The translations under genes were made by a program, and so were the position numbers. 34,659 nucleotides of DNA, taken from IMG/VR virus record IMGVR_UViG_3300013285_000040, positions 1 to 34,659 of that record. One strand, given 5' to 3'. This stretch comes from a virus. Positions 11,970 through 20,623 of this stretch are shown here, one piece after another (the first letter of the stretch is position 1; every line of letters starts with the position of its first letter). The notes beneath the pieces were generated by a model, which saw only the letters and a list, made by a program, of their open reading frames with translations, ran no database searches and had not been told where the DNA came from.

Positions 11970-14417
11970 ATGGCAATCTGGAATCGCAAGTCAAAGACCT
12001 CAAACGAGGATCTCGCAAAACTGATCGCCGAAGAAGTATCAAAGGCCATGAACCCGTTTGCGGCGGCTGGTGGTTCTGTCGTCTCTACGATGCCAGGCTT
12101 CCAATCGGGCTACACCGGAGCCGGAGCGTCGGGTCTACTTCAGACTCCAGGAACTCCGGCGATGCCGCTTCCCCGACCAGGCGATTCGTTCGGCTCGCAA
12201 CTTGGGCCAGCGATGCCATACCTGCCAGCACCGCTCGATCCGGTATTCGACGATAGCGGCAGAGCCTTGCCACGTCGCTACCAATACGACGTAGCGCAGA
12301 ACCTCAACCTCAACGACAAACACGTTCCCTGGTCAACGCTTCGTGCGCTCGCCGAACAATGTGACGTCGTTCACCGTTGCATCGAGATCAAATGTTCAGA
12401 GATCGTTGGTCTCGAATGGGACTTCACCGTGTCCGACCACGCCATCTCAAAGATCATGCAAGAGCAGAGCGTCGGTCACGCAAAAGCAAACATGATAGCG
12501 AGAGACGAGTTCGGCGAGGAGATCGACAGGCTCAAGCAGTTCTGGGAGAACCCCTACGTCCACGGAGACCGAGGCTGGGCCGAATGGATCACCGAGGCTT
12601 GCTGGCAACACTTTGTGTACGACGCAATCCCTGTCTACCCGCGTTACAACTTGGGTGGAGACGTCATTGGCTTTGAGATCATTGACGCCGCAACGATCAA
12701 ACCGCTTCTTGACAACCGAGGTGACATACCGCATCCACCAGCTCCGGCCTACCAACAAATCCTCTGGGGATTCCCTCGTGGCGAATATCAAGCCAGCCCA
12801 ACAAACGACGGTGAGTTCTTTACCGACAAGGGACAGAACGGCGAATACGTCAGAGACCAACTTGCTTACTTTGTCAAGAACCGACGAACCTGGTCACCTT
12901 ACGGCTACAGCGCAACGGAGGAGTCAATCCCTGCGGCGTCGCTCTACCTGGAGCGTCAGATGTGGCTCAAGAGTGAGTTCACAGAAGGCACGATGCCGAC
13001 CACGTTCATGAAAACCGACAGCGAGGAACTTGACCACCTGAAACTCGCATCACTCGAACGGGTCATCAACGACACGCTCACCGGCTCAACTGCCGAGCGT
13101 CACCGAATCAAGATGCTTCCCAAGTCGTTCGACCCCGTGTTTGCTCCAACCATCGACGAGCGATACAAGGCCGACTACGACGAGTTCCTCATCAAGCGCA
13201 TATCGTCACCGTTTGGGATCACGCCAACGCAACTCGGAATCCTTCCTCGGAGCGGACTTGGCGGTAAGGGAATGGCCGAGGGAGAGCAGGATAACGCCGA
13301 GACGATGAGCAAGCGTCCGACTGAAGCGTTCTTAGTTGACATGGTGAACTCACTCTCACGTCGATTCCTTGAGACCAGCCGCTCTGTCACCTTTGTTCTT
13401 GCTGACCCTGGCACGATTCGAGAGAGCGTTGAGAAAGCAAAAGCATTTCAGACGTCGCTCTACTCCGGTCAGAAAACTCTGAACACCGTTCAGTCTGAAC
13501 TCGGACAACCGCTCTACGATATGCCCGAAGCCGACGAGCCGTTCATCGTCGCCGGTAACACCGTGACGTTCCTGCGAGGAATGTTAGAGACCTCAGCAAG
13601 CGGAGAGACTACAGCGCAGGTCGGAACCGCCGGAGCAGAAGAAACCACCGGCACGGTCGGAGACGCAACACCCGTCGAGCCTGCTGAGCCTGCCGAGCCT
13701 GTAATCAAAGCGGCAGACAACTCATTCACTCCACCGCAAGGCGTTCGTGAAGAAGCAAAGAGAGCACTTGCCTGGATCGCAGACGGCGAGGCCGGTCAAG
13801 GATTCACAGATGTCGGACGCAAGCGAGCAAGCGACCTAGCCGCCGGACGATCCGTGAGCATGGACACGATGAAGCGGATTGCCTCTTACCTTGCTCGACA
13901 CGAAGTTGACAAACAGGGAGAGGGCTGGAGTCCAGGAGACAAGGGTTATCCGAGCCCAGGTCGCGTTGCGTGGGCGGCGTGGGGCGGAGATCCGGCGAAG
14001 GCGTGGACGAACGGCATCGTGGATTCAGACAACAAAGTTGACGATCCCGAGTGGGAAGATCTCATCGGAGATCAAAAGGGAGAGCCGACCAACACCGAAC
14101 TTTACGAGCGCATCAAAGGCGAAGCGAGAGACAAGTTTGACGTCTACCCGTCCGCAGTTGCGAATGCTTGGCTCACTCAGGAATACAAACGACGTGGTGG
14201 CACCTATCGAAAGCCCGATACCAAATCAGCCGACGAGATCAAAGCGTTCAAGTCGTTCGTCTCAAAGCGCAAGAGCGCGGGCAGGTGGCGTGACTTTGTG
14301 TTTGAGACAGTTGACGCCGACGTAGCAAAGGTGTTGAACGAGCAGGCTGAGGCCGACGTAAAAAAAAAGACAAGAAGCGCAGGTCGCCGAGTGAGCTACC
14401 AGGAGCAGACCGACTAG
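11970..14417 (+). CDS. Portal protein with extra C-terminal domains
   Basis: This encodes 815 residues, much longer than a usual portal (450-550). Residues about 90-545 form the portal core (VHRCIEIKCSEIVGLEWDF; RISSPFGITPTQLGIL). A Pro/Glu-rich linker (about 548-590) follows. Residues about 592-683 hold a domain with SLARHEVDK-like and YPSPGRVAWAAWGGD motifs, and about 708-748 hold YPSAVANAWLTQEYKRRGG. Both are normally seen in other phage proteins and are added here. The end contains nine A residues and the slippery heptamer A_AAA_AAG at 14363; a -1 shift would continue into the MuF-like gene and give about 1059 residues. It forms the twelve-part DNA entry ring in the head. Confidence 0.9.
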   Translation: MAIWNRKSKTSNEDLAKLIAEEVSKAMNPFAAAGGSVVSTMPGFQSGYTGAGASGLLQTPGTPAMPLPRPGDSFGSQLGPAMPYLPAPLDPVFDDSGRALPRRYQYDVAQNLNLNDKHVPWSTLRALAEQCDVVHRCIEIKCSEIVGLEWDFTVSDHAISKIMQEQSVGHAKANMIARDEFGEEIDRLKQFWENPYVHGDRGWAEWITEACWQHFVYDAIPVYPRYNLGGDVIGFEIIDAATIKPLLDNRGDIPHPPAPAYQQILWGFPRGEYQASPTNDGEFFTDKGQNGEYVRDQLAYFVKNRRTWSPYGYSATEESIPAASLYLERQMWLKSEFTEGTMPTTFMKTDSEELDHLKLASLERVINDTLTGSTAERHRIKMLPKSFDPVFAPTIDERYKADYDEFLIKRISSPFGITPTQLGILPRSGLGGKGMAEGEQDNAETMSKRPTEAFLVDMVNSLSRRFLETSRSVTFVLADPGTIRESVEKAKAFQTSLYSGQKTLNTVQSELGQPLYDMPEADEPFIVAGNTVTFLRGMLETSASGETTAQVGTAGAEETTGTVGDATPVEPAEPAEPVIKAADNSFTPPQGVREEAKRALAWIADGEAGQGFTDVGRKRASDLAAGRSVSMDTMKRIASYLARHEVDKQGEGWSPGDKGYPSPGRVAWAAWGGDPAKAWTNGIVDSDNKVDDPEWEDLIGDQKGEPTNTELYERIKGEARDKFDVYPSAVANAWLTQEYKRRGGTYRKPDTKSADEIKAFKSFVSKRKSAGRWRDFVFETVDADVAKVLNEQAEADVKKKTRSAGRRVSYQEQTD
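14363..14369 (+). other. Predicted -1 frameshift site A_AAA_AAG (portal to MuF)
   Basis: In the portal frame the codons are GTA AAA AAA AAG. The last seven bases, A AAA AAG, are the canonical -1 slippery heptamer used in dnaX. After slipping, reading continues at GAC 14369 into a frame with no stop until 15148. The frame contains no ATG, GTG or TTG before 14567. The run of nine A could also allow transcriptional slippage. Confidence 0.65.
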
Positions 14418-15148
14418 ACAAGATCGTCGCTCACTACGCTCCGCTCATTTCAAAAGCACTCAGCGCCGGTTACAAGCAGACAGACTTTCTCTCGTCAATC
14501 CACCACGCTCAATCACCGAGCAAAGCGATAGCGGCGGTTCAGAACATCATCTATGACCCAGCGCCGATGCAATCGGTTCTGCGCTCAATCACCGCCGACG
14601 GTTACCTGTCGGGCATCAAGGCAGCTGGAGACTCACACCCTGACATCGGAATCCAACAGATCGGCCCGACCTCGACGCTCAGTTCTGGCATCGACTGGGA
14701 CACATGGAAACCAGGCGACACCGAAGCCGCACTCAAGACCGCAGACGGTGGACTCAAAGACCTACTCGATCAAGTGAACCTCACGATCAAAGGCATCGAC
14801 GACACCACCATGAATCGGCTTGGCAACATTCTCTCGGACGGTCTCGCCGAAGGTATTGGCCCAGACGACATCGCAAGAGACATGAGAGATTACATTGACG
14901 ACCCAGCGCGAGCCGAGATGATTGCCACCACCGAAGCCAACCGAGCACAAACAGACGCCACGTCGGATCAACTTCGAGAGATGGGATTCAATCAGTTTGA
15001 TTGGCTTGCTTACGACGGAGCGTGTGAAGAATGCTTAGACCTTGAGGACAACAACCCTTGGGACATGGACTCCGATCAACCACCCGATCACCCGAACTGC
15101 CGGTGCTCCATCGTTGGCTCAGGTGAAGCGACACAGAGCGGAGAGTAA
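14369..15148 (+). CDS. MuF-like head morphogenesis protein (frameshift extension of the portal)
   Basis: From GAC 14369 the -1 frame encodes 259 residues. The first ATG is only at 14567 (193 residues from there) and lacks a good ribosome site. The upstream part is coherent protein (LDKIVAHYAPLISKALSAG, then IAAVQNIIYDPAPM), so starting at 14567 would discard coding sequence. The C-terminal region TTEANRAQTDATSDQLREMG, then GACEECLDLE and DHPNCRCSI, is the Cys/His-rich part typical of MuF proteins. MuF proteins sit inside the head near the portal and help assembly or are injected. Fusion to the portal would fix the stoichiometry at the vertex. A sequencing error in the A-run would instead give a plain fusion. 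Confidence 0.8.
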   Translation, partial: DKKRRSPSELPGADRLDKIVAHYAPLISKALSAGYKQTDFLSSIHHAQSPSKAIAAVQNIIYDPAPMQSVLRSITADGYLSGIKAAGDSHPDIGIQQIGPTSTLSSGIDWDTWKPGDTEAALKTADGGLKDLLDQVNLTIKGIDDTTMNRLGNILSDGLAEGIGPDDIARDMRDYIDDPARAEMIATTEANRAQTDATSDQLREMGFNQFDWLAYDGACEECLDLEDNNPWDMDSDQPPDHPNCRCSIVGSGEATQSGE

Positions 15149-15239
15149 CTCCAACAACAATGACTTGACGACCTAGCGCCCAAGTCTCACGCGCAGACAC
15201 TACGCTTCTCACAGGTTCACTCAGGAGGACAGACAACAC

Positions 15240-16721
15240 ATGAGCAACAACATCACTTATGCCTACGCCGGAGACATCGTAAAGACGCAAGACGAAGATG
15301 GTTCGCTGATGGTCTATGGCAAAGCGACAGGCCCCGACCTTGACCTCGACGAGCAAGTCTGCGACGAGTCATGGCTCAAAACTGCCGTCCCTGAGTGGTT
15401 CAAGTTTGGCAACGTGCGAGAGATGCACCAGCCAATCGCCGCAGGCATTGGAGTAGAGTTGAACGCTGAAGGTGATGACTGGTTCTTGAAGTCACAGGTT
15501 GTTGACGACAACACGGCAAGGAAGATTGAAGCCGGTGCGCTCAAGGGTTACAGCATCGGGATCAAAGGTGCGAAAGTCGTTCACGATGACGTGGCAAAGG
15601 GTGGTCGAATCGTCGGTGGCACAATCGTCGAAGTCTCCTATGTTGACCGCCCGTGCAACCCAACCGCAATCGCCAACATAGCCAAGAGCGTGAATGGAAC
15701 CTGGAAGGCAGTTGAGTCCTCGGTTGACTCGACTGAGTTCATCACGAAGATTGACGACATCTCAAAAGACGCAATCACCGAATCGGGCGATGCCGTTGAA
15801 GCCGAGTGGGACGCCAGCGCTGGACAAACAAAAGATCCAGAGATGTACCCAGAGGACTACCAATGTTCTGTCTGCGACGGACTTGGGAAGTACCCTGAGA
15901 CCGGCGCTGAATGTCAGAACTGCGGAGGCACCGGACGCGTTGACGCCGAGCCTGCCGAGGCTGGCATCGCACCGAATGAGATCGTGGACTCTGAGAACAA
16001 AGACGCCGCAGCTGAAACAGCAAAGGCCGACGAGATCAGAGAGAGCCTTCCAACTCAGATCCTCGCACTAGTCCCTGAAGTCGAGAAGGTGGAGCACAAC
16101 GCCGCCGACCTCATGGCAGTCCGACGTTCACTCATCGCTCTCATCAAAGCCGAACTCGACGAGATTGACATGGGCATGGAGGACGAGGTGTGCGACGTTC
16201 GCGACCTCCTCATCTCGCTCAAGACATTCCTCGACTGGTGGACAGGCGAAGCCAGCGAAGGCGAAACAGAAGCGCCGTTCGTTGAGTGGGAAGAAGATTA
16301 CGACGACAAGGAGAATGAAATGGCTTACGTTGCTATGGGTGTTTCACCCGACACAATCAAAGCGGCCAAGACTGGCGACAAAGAATCAGTCACCGCACTC
16401 CGAGACGAGATCCGCAAAGCGTTAGGCTTTGAGGACTTCGCAGAATCCGTAACCGAGATCGCTAAGGCGGCTCAGCGAGAGGAAGTTGACTTCCTGAAGG
16501 CTGAACTGGAGCGCATCAAAGAGATGGCGGCACCTGGTGGGCCTGCAATCACCAGAACCCACGCTCAAAGTTCTAAGGCATTAGACGCTGAGCGAATGAC
16601 GGCAGAGGCAGAACGCCTCCGCCAGGTTGCCCGACAAGTTACAGACGCAGAGTTGAAGGTCAAGTACCTCAACAAAGCCGACAGTCTTGCCAAATCAGCC
16701 GCCGAAATCCTCGGCGCATAA
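15240..16721 (+). CDS. Prohead protease fused to a scaffold-like region
   Basis: This encodes 493 residues. The N-terminal about 160 residues resemble phage capsid-maturation (XkdF/HK97-type) serine proteases: candidate His63 in VREMHQPIA, Ser105 in ALKGYSIGI, and YVDRPCNPTA. A DnaJ-like zinc-finger pair follows at about 208-240 (CSVCDGLG, CQNCGGTG), similar to the one in the replication gene. The remainder is acidic and helical with a coiled-coil end (AERLRQVARQVTDAELK), as in scaffold proteins. The product would act as an internal scaffold that is cleaved during maturation. GGAGGAC lies upstream of the ATG, after a 91-nt gap. Confidence 0.85.
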   Translation: MSNNITYAYAGDIVKTQDEDGSLMVYGKATGPDLDLDEQVCDESWLKTAVPEWFKFGNVREMHQPIAAGIGVELNAEGDDWFLKSQVVDDNTARKIEAGALKGYSIGIKGAKVVHDDVAKGGRIVGGTIVEVSYVDRPCNPTAIANIAKSVNGTWKAVESSVDSTEFITKIDDISKDAITESGDAVEAEWDASAGQTKDPEMYPEDYQCSVCDGLGKYPETGAECQNCGGTGRVDAEPAEAGIAPNEIVDSENKDAAAETAKADEIRESLPTQILALVPEVEKVEHNAADLMAVRRSLIALIKAELDEIDMGMEDEVCDVRDLLISLKTFLDWWTGEASEGETEAPFVEWEEDYDDKENEMAYVAMGVSPDTIKAAKTGDKESVTALRDEIRKALGFEDFAESVTEIAKAAQREEVDFLKAELERIKEMAAPGGPAITRTHAQSSKALDAERMTAEAERLRQVARQVTDAELKVKYLNKADSLAKSAAEILGA

Positions 16722-16748
16722 CTACTCTCAAGAAAGAAGGACAATCAA

Positions 16749-18443
16749 ATGTCTATGCAAGCACCTCGCATTGACGAAATGTTCGGCGGACTTCCTGCCG
16801 ACCAACGTCTTGATCGCTTCGAGGCTTACAAAAGTGCACTCTCAGAGTGTCACTCAAAAGCCCTCGTCGCCGCATCACGCGGAGAAACTCAGTTCATTCG
16901 TGGAGAAGGCATCGTAAAAACTGCCGTCGCTCCTCAGGTGAACATCGAATCACTCCGTGCCGAAATGACAACCAAGGCTATGGGGCCTGACCAAGTTGCC
17001 GACGTACAGAACGCGCTTGATCGTCTCGCCGACATTCAGAAGGACTGGACGCTCACGAACCCGTTGAACAACAGCACTTCTGGCGTCACCGGACTTGTCC
17101 CCTACGACCTCGACCCTGCTCTCGCGCTTCTCGTACCACGCTCGTTCATCTTGCGTAACTCGATCAGCCGCATCGGTGGAATCGGTCAGGCCAAAGAGTT
17201 CCGTCGAATCACCGGTGTTTCTAACTCAGGTACCGGAGGAGTCTCGAACCAGAGCATCTTCTTCAACTCTGCGTCAGCAAACAACGGTCCGTTCGGTGGA
17301 ACCGGCTCAAGCACCTACCTGCAACGACCACCGAAGATCGCATATGCCGCCGACAAAAAAGTCGTCTCCTATGTGGAATCGGGTGTCAGCGATGAAGTCA
17401 ATATGTCCGCCCAGTTCGCTGGCCAGGGATACACCGACTTGCGTCAACTCAGCCACACCTCACTTCTCTTTGCTACAATGCTTGGCGAAGAAAGGAACTT
17501 GCTGAACGGACGAGGAACTGGAACCGGCTACCTCGGAGCGCTCGCCGCCCCGACAGTTGGTGACTACACTTCAGCTGCCGCGACGACCACAGGTGGAACC
17601 TTCGTTGGTGGAACCGATACGATGTACTACAAGATCACCGTGTCAACTTCATTCGGCGAGTCAATCGCATCAGCCCAAGGCTCACGAGCCGTTTCAGGAT
17701 CGAACAACTCGGTCACGATCACCGCGCCAACGGCACTTCCTGCCAGCGTGATCGCCTGGAACATCTACTCGGGAACCAGCACGGGTGTCTACACCAACAA
17801 AACAACTGTGGTCGGATCTTCCGCTACCGTTCTTATTCCTGGTGCGGGTACCTTCACGGCTCCTGTTGCAGATGGTTCAGCCAGCACAGTTGGTTACGAC
17901 GGCTTGATCGCCGCCTACACCGACGCATCGACAGCCGGATACACAAAGCGACTCAATGGTGCGCTTTCGACGTCCGAGCCTGGCGCTGAGTTTCAAGATG
18001 CCTTCGCGTCTTTGTTCTCAAGCGTGCTTGCCGACCCAGATGTCCTGCTCGTTTCTCCAAGCATCCGTAGGACGCTTGCGAAGAACATTCAGCAACAAGC
18101 ATCGGGAAGCCAGACTGGTTACCGTTTGAACCTTGAAGCCGGAGCAGATGGCGTGACCATCGGTTCTGTCGTCTCGGCGCTCGCCAACGAGACGACTGGG
18201 AAACTCGTCGACTTGATCGCACACCCTTACGCACCAGCCGGTGTCGCATTGGTGTGGAGCAAGACGCTTCCATTCCCAGACTCGGGCGTTGCGGAAACCA
18301 CGCAAGTTGCATCTGTCCAAGATTTGATGGTATTGGATTGGCCACAAATACAGATGAGTTATGATGCCTCCAGTTATATGCTGAACACGCTTCTTCACCG
18401 AGCGCCAGCATGGTCGGGAGCCATCACCGGAATCACCGGTTAG
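16749..18443 (+). CDS. Major capsid protein with inserted Ig-like domain
   Basis: This encodes 564 residues. The N-terminal about 90 residues are helical and may be cleaved (delta-domain-like). The HK97-fold signature is seen in LVPRSFILRNSISRIGGIG, then VVSYVESGVSDEVNMSAQF, and the C-terminal VLVSPSIRRTLA and LDWPQIQMSYDASSY. Between about residues 265 and 380 lies a Thr/Ser/Gly-rich stretch with fibronectin/Ig-like strands (YYKITVSTSFGESIAS; IAWNIYSGTSTG), which probably projects from the capsid surface. Such insertions can decorate heads and bind host glycans. A ribosome site AAAGAAGGA precedes the ATG. Confidence 0.92.
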   Translation: MSMQAPRIDEMFGGLPADQRLDRFEAYKSALSECHSKALVAASRGETQFIRGEGIVKTAVAPQVNIESLRAEMTTKAMGPDQVADVQNALDRLADIQKDWTLTNPLNNSTSGVTGLVPYDLDPALALLVPRSFILRNSISRIGGIGQAKEFRRITGVSNSGTGGVSNQSIFFNSASANNGPFGGTGSSTYLQRPPKIAYAADKKVVSYVESGVSDEVNMSAQFAGQGYTDLRQLSHTSLLFATMLGEERNLLNGRGTGTGYLGALAAPTVGDYTSAAATTTGGTFVGGTDTMYYKITVSTSFGESIASAQGSRAVSGSNNSVTITAPTALPASVIAWNIYSGTSTGVYTNKTTVVGSSATVLIPGAGTFTAPVADGSASTVGYDGLIAAYTDASTAGYTKRLNGALSTSEPGAEFQDAFASLFSSVLADPDVLLVSPSIRRTLAKNIQQQASGSQTGYRLNLEAGADGVTIGSVVSALANETTGKLVDLIAHPYAPAGVALVWSKTLPFPDSGVAETTQVASVQDLMVLDWPQIQMSYDASSYMLNTLLHRAPAWSGAITGITG

Positions 18444-18459
18444 GATTAGTTCGCTAGTC

Positions 18460-18524
18460 GGGGCAGAGAGAAGTCGCACCCGCGCTCCCTGCGGTTGTCT
18501 CCACACAACGCGACCCTCTGCTCC
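18460..18524 (+). promoter_or_regulatory. Branched RNA structure after the capsid gene
   Basis: In the 140-nt gap after the capsid gene, GGGGCAGAG (18460-18468) pairs with CTCTGCTCC (18516-18524), 9 bp with one G-U. GTCGC (18473-18477) pairs with GCGAC (18510-18514). Two internal hairpins, CCGC/GCGG (18480-18494) and TTGT/ACAA (18495-18508), complete a three-way junction. No T-run follows, so a simple terminator is unlikely. It may stabilise the capsid transcript or control the following genes. Confidence 0.6.
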
Positions 18525-18583
18525 GGCTGGCCTGCTATCTAAGAAACGAAACTACGAACACGACAAAAGGAGTCGCCGATCTC

Positions 18584-18838
18584 ATGCCTCGATTACTTGG
18601 CCCCACACAGGGAAACGTAGAGGTGGGGATCGGCGATTCCGTCGTTCGTCGCTCAGGTGACGGCACGTTCCACGTCGGAGCAAACACCGCCGCACTCATG
18701 CGAAAGTCAGGTGACTTCATAACCGTCGGCACTACGTTCAAGACGGCAAGAGGATACGAGTGCCAAGACTGCGGATTCATCGCACTCCTCTCAGACCATT
18801 GTGGTCGTTGTGACGGAACAGAAATGAAAGCACTATGA
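18584..18838 (+). CDS. Small head-region protein with zinc-ribbon C-terminus
   Basis: This encodes 84 residues from ATG 18584, which is preceded by AAAGGAG. The N-terminal part is beta-rich (NVEVGIGDSVVRRSGDGTF). The C-terminal third contains CQDC and CGRC knuckles, suggesting one bound zinc. It lies between the major capsid and connector genes, a common place for head decoration or head-tail joining proteins. The role is unknown, and it overlaps the next gene (ATGA). Confidence 0.65.
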   Translation: MPRLLGPTQGNVEVGIGDSVVRRSGDGTFHVGANTAALMRKSGDFITVGTTFKTARGYECQDCGFIALLSDHCGRCDGTEMKAL

Positions 18839-19755
18839 GTCCCTCGGTCAATCCAGCGAACATCACTTACGACAATCGAGTTCCCTATGTCACGATCAAC
18901 GAGGTCAAGAACTCACCCATCGCTTCAAGCGTTGATCTTTCCAACCTGATTCCAGGTGGCAACGCTGGCGCTCAAACAGCCGCCATTCAACAACTGATCT
19001 ACATGGCTTCAGCGCAGGCCGACAACATCTGTCTCGGCGCAACCGGAACTCTCTGCGCCACAATCAACACCGAGCAAGGACGTTACCGAGCAAACCGTCA
19101 AGGCTTTATCGTTGTTCACCCTGCTTACTGGCCGATCCTCGAAGTGGACTCATTCGCAATCGGTTCCCTCCCTGCGGCTCAAACTCCAATCACGGTCTCA
19201 TCGTCAAACTGTTGGGTCGAGTCACGTCAGTTCACCATCACGGCAAACGCTTCAACCACCACCACCGTCGGCCCGTTGGACTTCGGCCAGATAGGATTCT
19301 CCAACCAAGCGCAGTTCTGCACCTACACCTACGTCAACGGCTTCGCCAACACATTCCTCACAGCCTCCGCTTCGGCCTCAGCCACTTCTATCCAGGTCGC
19401 CAGCATCACGGGAGTCTACGCCGGACAACCTCTCACAATCTGGGACGGGTCAAGCACCGAGACAATCATTGTGGGCACATCATGGAACGGCACCTCAACA
19501 ACCTTGCCGACCTACTCGGCGCTCACCTACGCTCACGCATCAACCGTGAACGTCTCAGCATTACCGGCAACGGTCAAGCAGGCAGTCATTCACCTGATCG
19601 TTGCGGCAATCAAACAGCGTGGTGAGGGTGGGTTGGTCATCGCTGAAGTAGGAGCGCCAACGGCGGCAACCAGCAACGACATCACATCGTCGAGTGACCT
19701 CGCCAGAGCTCGTGATCTTCTCCACGCATTCCTCCAGGTCTGGGGTCGCACCTAA
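18835..19755 (+). CDS. Head-to-tail connector (adaptor) protein
   Basis: This encodes 306 residues. Early helices (AAIQQLIYMASAQADNIC) and late helices (VKQAVIHLIVAAIKQRG, ARDLLHAFLQVWG) match the layout of gp6/gp15-like adaptor proteins that dock on the portal. A Ser/Thr-rich beta insertion lies between them (about 110-245), including TSIQVASITGVYAGQPLTI, a repeat type also found in the tail proteins. Gene order after the capsid supports the call; there is no diagnostic motif. Confidence 0.65.
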   Translation: MSPSVNPANITYDNRVPYVTINEVKNSPIASSVDLSNLIPGGNAGAQTAAIQQLIYMASAQADNICLGATGTLCATINTEQGRYRANRQGFIVVHPAYWPILEVDSFAIGSLPAAQTPITVSSSNCWVESRQFTITANASTTTTVGPLDFGQIGFSNQAQFCTYTYVNGFANTFLTASASASATSIQVASITGVYAGQPLTIWDGSSTETIIVGTSWNGTSTTLPTYSALTYAHASTVNVSALPATVKQAVIHLIVAAIKQRGEGGLVIAEVGAPTAATSNDITSSSDLARARDLLHAFLQVWGRT

Positions 19756-19841
19756 TGAAACACTCCACGATCAACATAATCATCTTGAGCGTCGCCTGTG
19801 GCGTTTGTGTTCTCGGATTCCTGACCACTCGACGACCATGA
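19755..19841 (+). CDS. 28-residue membrane peptide
   Basis: The ATG overlaps the connector stop, and its stop overlaps the next start (ATGA). One hydrophobic segment (INIIILSVACGVCVLGFL) is followed by TTRRP. The double overlap is the main support for translation. The function is unknown; a very small membrane peptide within the head-tail operon is unusual. Confidence 0.45.
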   Translation: MKHSTINIIILSVACGVCVLGFLTTRRP

Positions 19842-20356
19842 GCAGAGCCACAGTCCGAGCGGCGGTGGCCTCCTACCTAGCGCCGACCACTTCACACATC
19901 TCATTCCTAAGCAACGTCTATTCGCACCCTGCAAAGTTCACGCCAGAAGGTGACTTCTTTGAGGGTCAAGATCCTGGTCACACAACCGGAGCGGTGTTGT
20001 TTCTTTACATTGGACGCCAGCACGAAACCCGTGCGGCATTGGGTGGGCCGCATCATGGTCGAAAGGTTATTGAATACGATCTCATGATGGACTGTTTCAT
20101 TCGGTCTATGGCACCTCAGTCTGAAACAGCCGGAGCCGATAGCGACACCTTCCTCGACGAAATGGTTGCCTACATTCGAGCAGATCGCAACGCTGGTAAC
20201 GCCTCGGTGATATTTCAATGGGGCGAAGGTTCGTTCCCTGGAAGCCCCGATATTGAAGTTGACGCTCTCTACCCACGAACGCTCAAGGGTAGCGGCCAAG
20301 TGTCGCAGGTCTACGCTACGATCAGAACGAAAGTCGTTGAGATAATCGACTCCTAG
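19838..20356 (+). CDS. Head-tail joining or tail terminator protein (putative)
   Basis: This encodes 172 residues from ATG 19838. The pattern TVRAAVASYLAP, then AVLFLYIGRQHETR, VIEYDLMMDCFIRSM and QVYATIRTKVVEII, with alternating strands ending in a long strand, resembles tail terminator or neck proteins. The order connector, this gene, tail tube supports that placement. No catalytic motif is present. Confidence 0.6.
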   Translation: MSRATVRAAVASYLAPTTSHISFLSNVYSHPAKFTPEGDFFEGQDPGHTTGAVLFLYIGRQHETRAALGGPHHGRKVIEYDLMMDCFIRSMAPQSETAGADSDTFLDEMVAYIRADRNAGNASVIFQWGEGSFPGSPDIEVDALYPRTLKGSGQVSQVYATIRTKVVEIIDS

Positions 20357-20365
20357 GAGAAACAC

Positions 20366-20590
20366 ATGGCAGACTTCAAGTTCACGGGTGACGAGCGAAC
20401 GGTGTTCCCTTCGTTGTCAGCCGCCGACGGTTCGACATTGGTTGTCAATCCAGGCGACGTCGTGACCCTTGACGTTGATCCGCAAGCCGCAACACTCGAA
20501 GCGAAGCAAGCAAAAGCCGATCCAGCACCAGTCGCAGAAGCCCCTCAGCCAGCCCCAGAAGCGCCCGTAGCTGCTTCACCGGTGGCATAG
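20366..20590 (+). CDS. Small Ala/Pro-rich protein before the tail tube gene
   Basis: This encodes 74 residues. Residues 1-45 form a short beta-rich domain (FKFTGDERTVFPSL, LVVNPGDVVTLDV). The remainder is a low-complexity tail of Ala, Pro and Glu (APQPAPEAPVAAS). GGAG precedes the ATG. Similar small proteins are often found just upstream of tail tube genes, with no assigned role. Confidence 0.6.
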   Translation: MADFKFTGDERTVFPSLSAADGSTLVVNPGDVVTLDVDPQAATLEAKQAKADPAPVAEAPQPAPEAPVAASPVA

Positions 20591-20623
20591 GTACCAGAAC
20601 ACTAGGAAACAGGAGAAGTCAAC

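Noticed and set aside
12447-12860. Long reverse-strand open frame within the portal gene
   Set aside because: It lies entirely inside a well-supported rightward gene, has no ribosome site and no recognisable protein pattern.
15149-15239. Promoter before the protease-scaffold gene (TTGACG at 15165)
   Set aside because: No acceptable -10 hexamer lies at 15-20 bp spacing; only a ribosome site is convincing.
17953-18506. Two reverse-strand open frames over the capsid gene end
   Set aside because: They overlap the capsid coding sequence and the branched RNA region, are rich in Arg/Ser as antisense frames usually are, and show no family pattern.
18460-18524. tRNA or tmRNA reading of the branched structure
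   Set aside because: No T-loop consensus, no anticodon arm of seven bases in the right place, and no CCA-type end.
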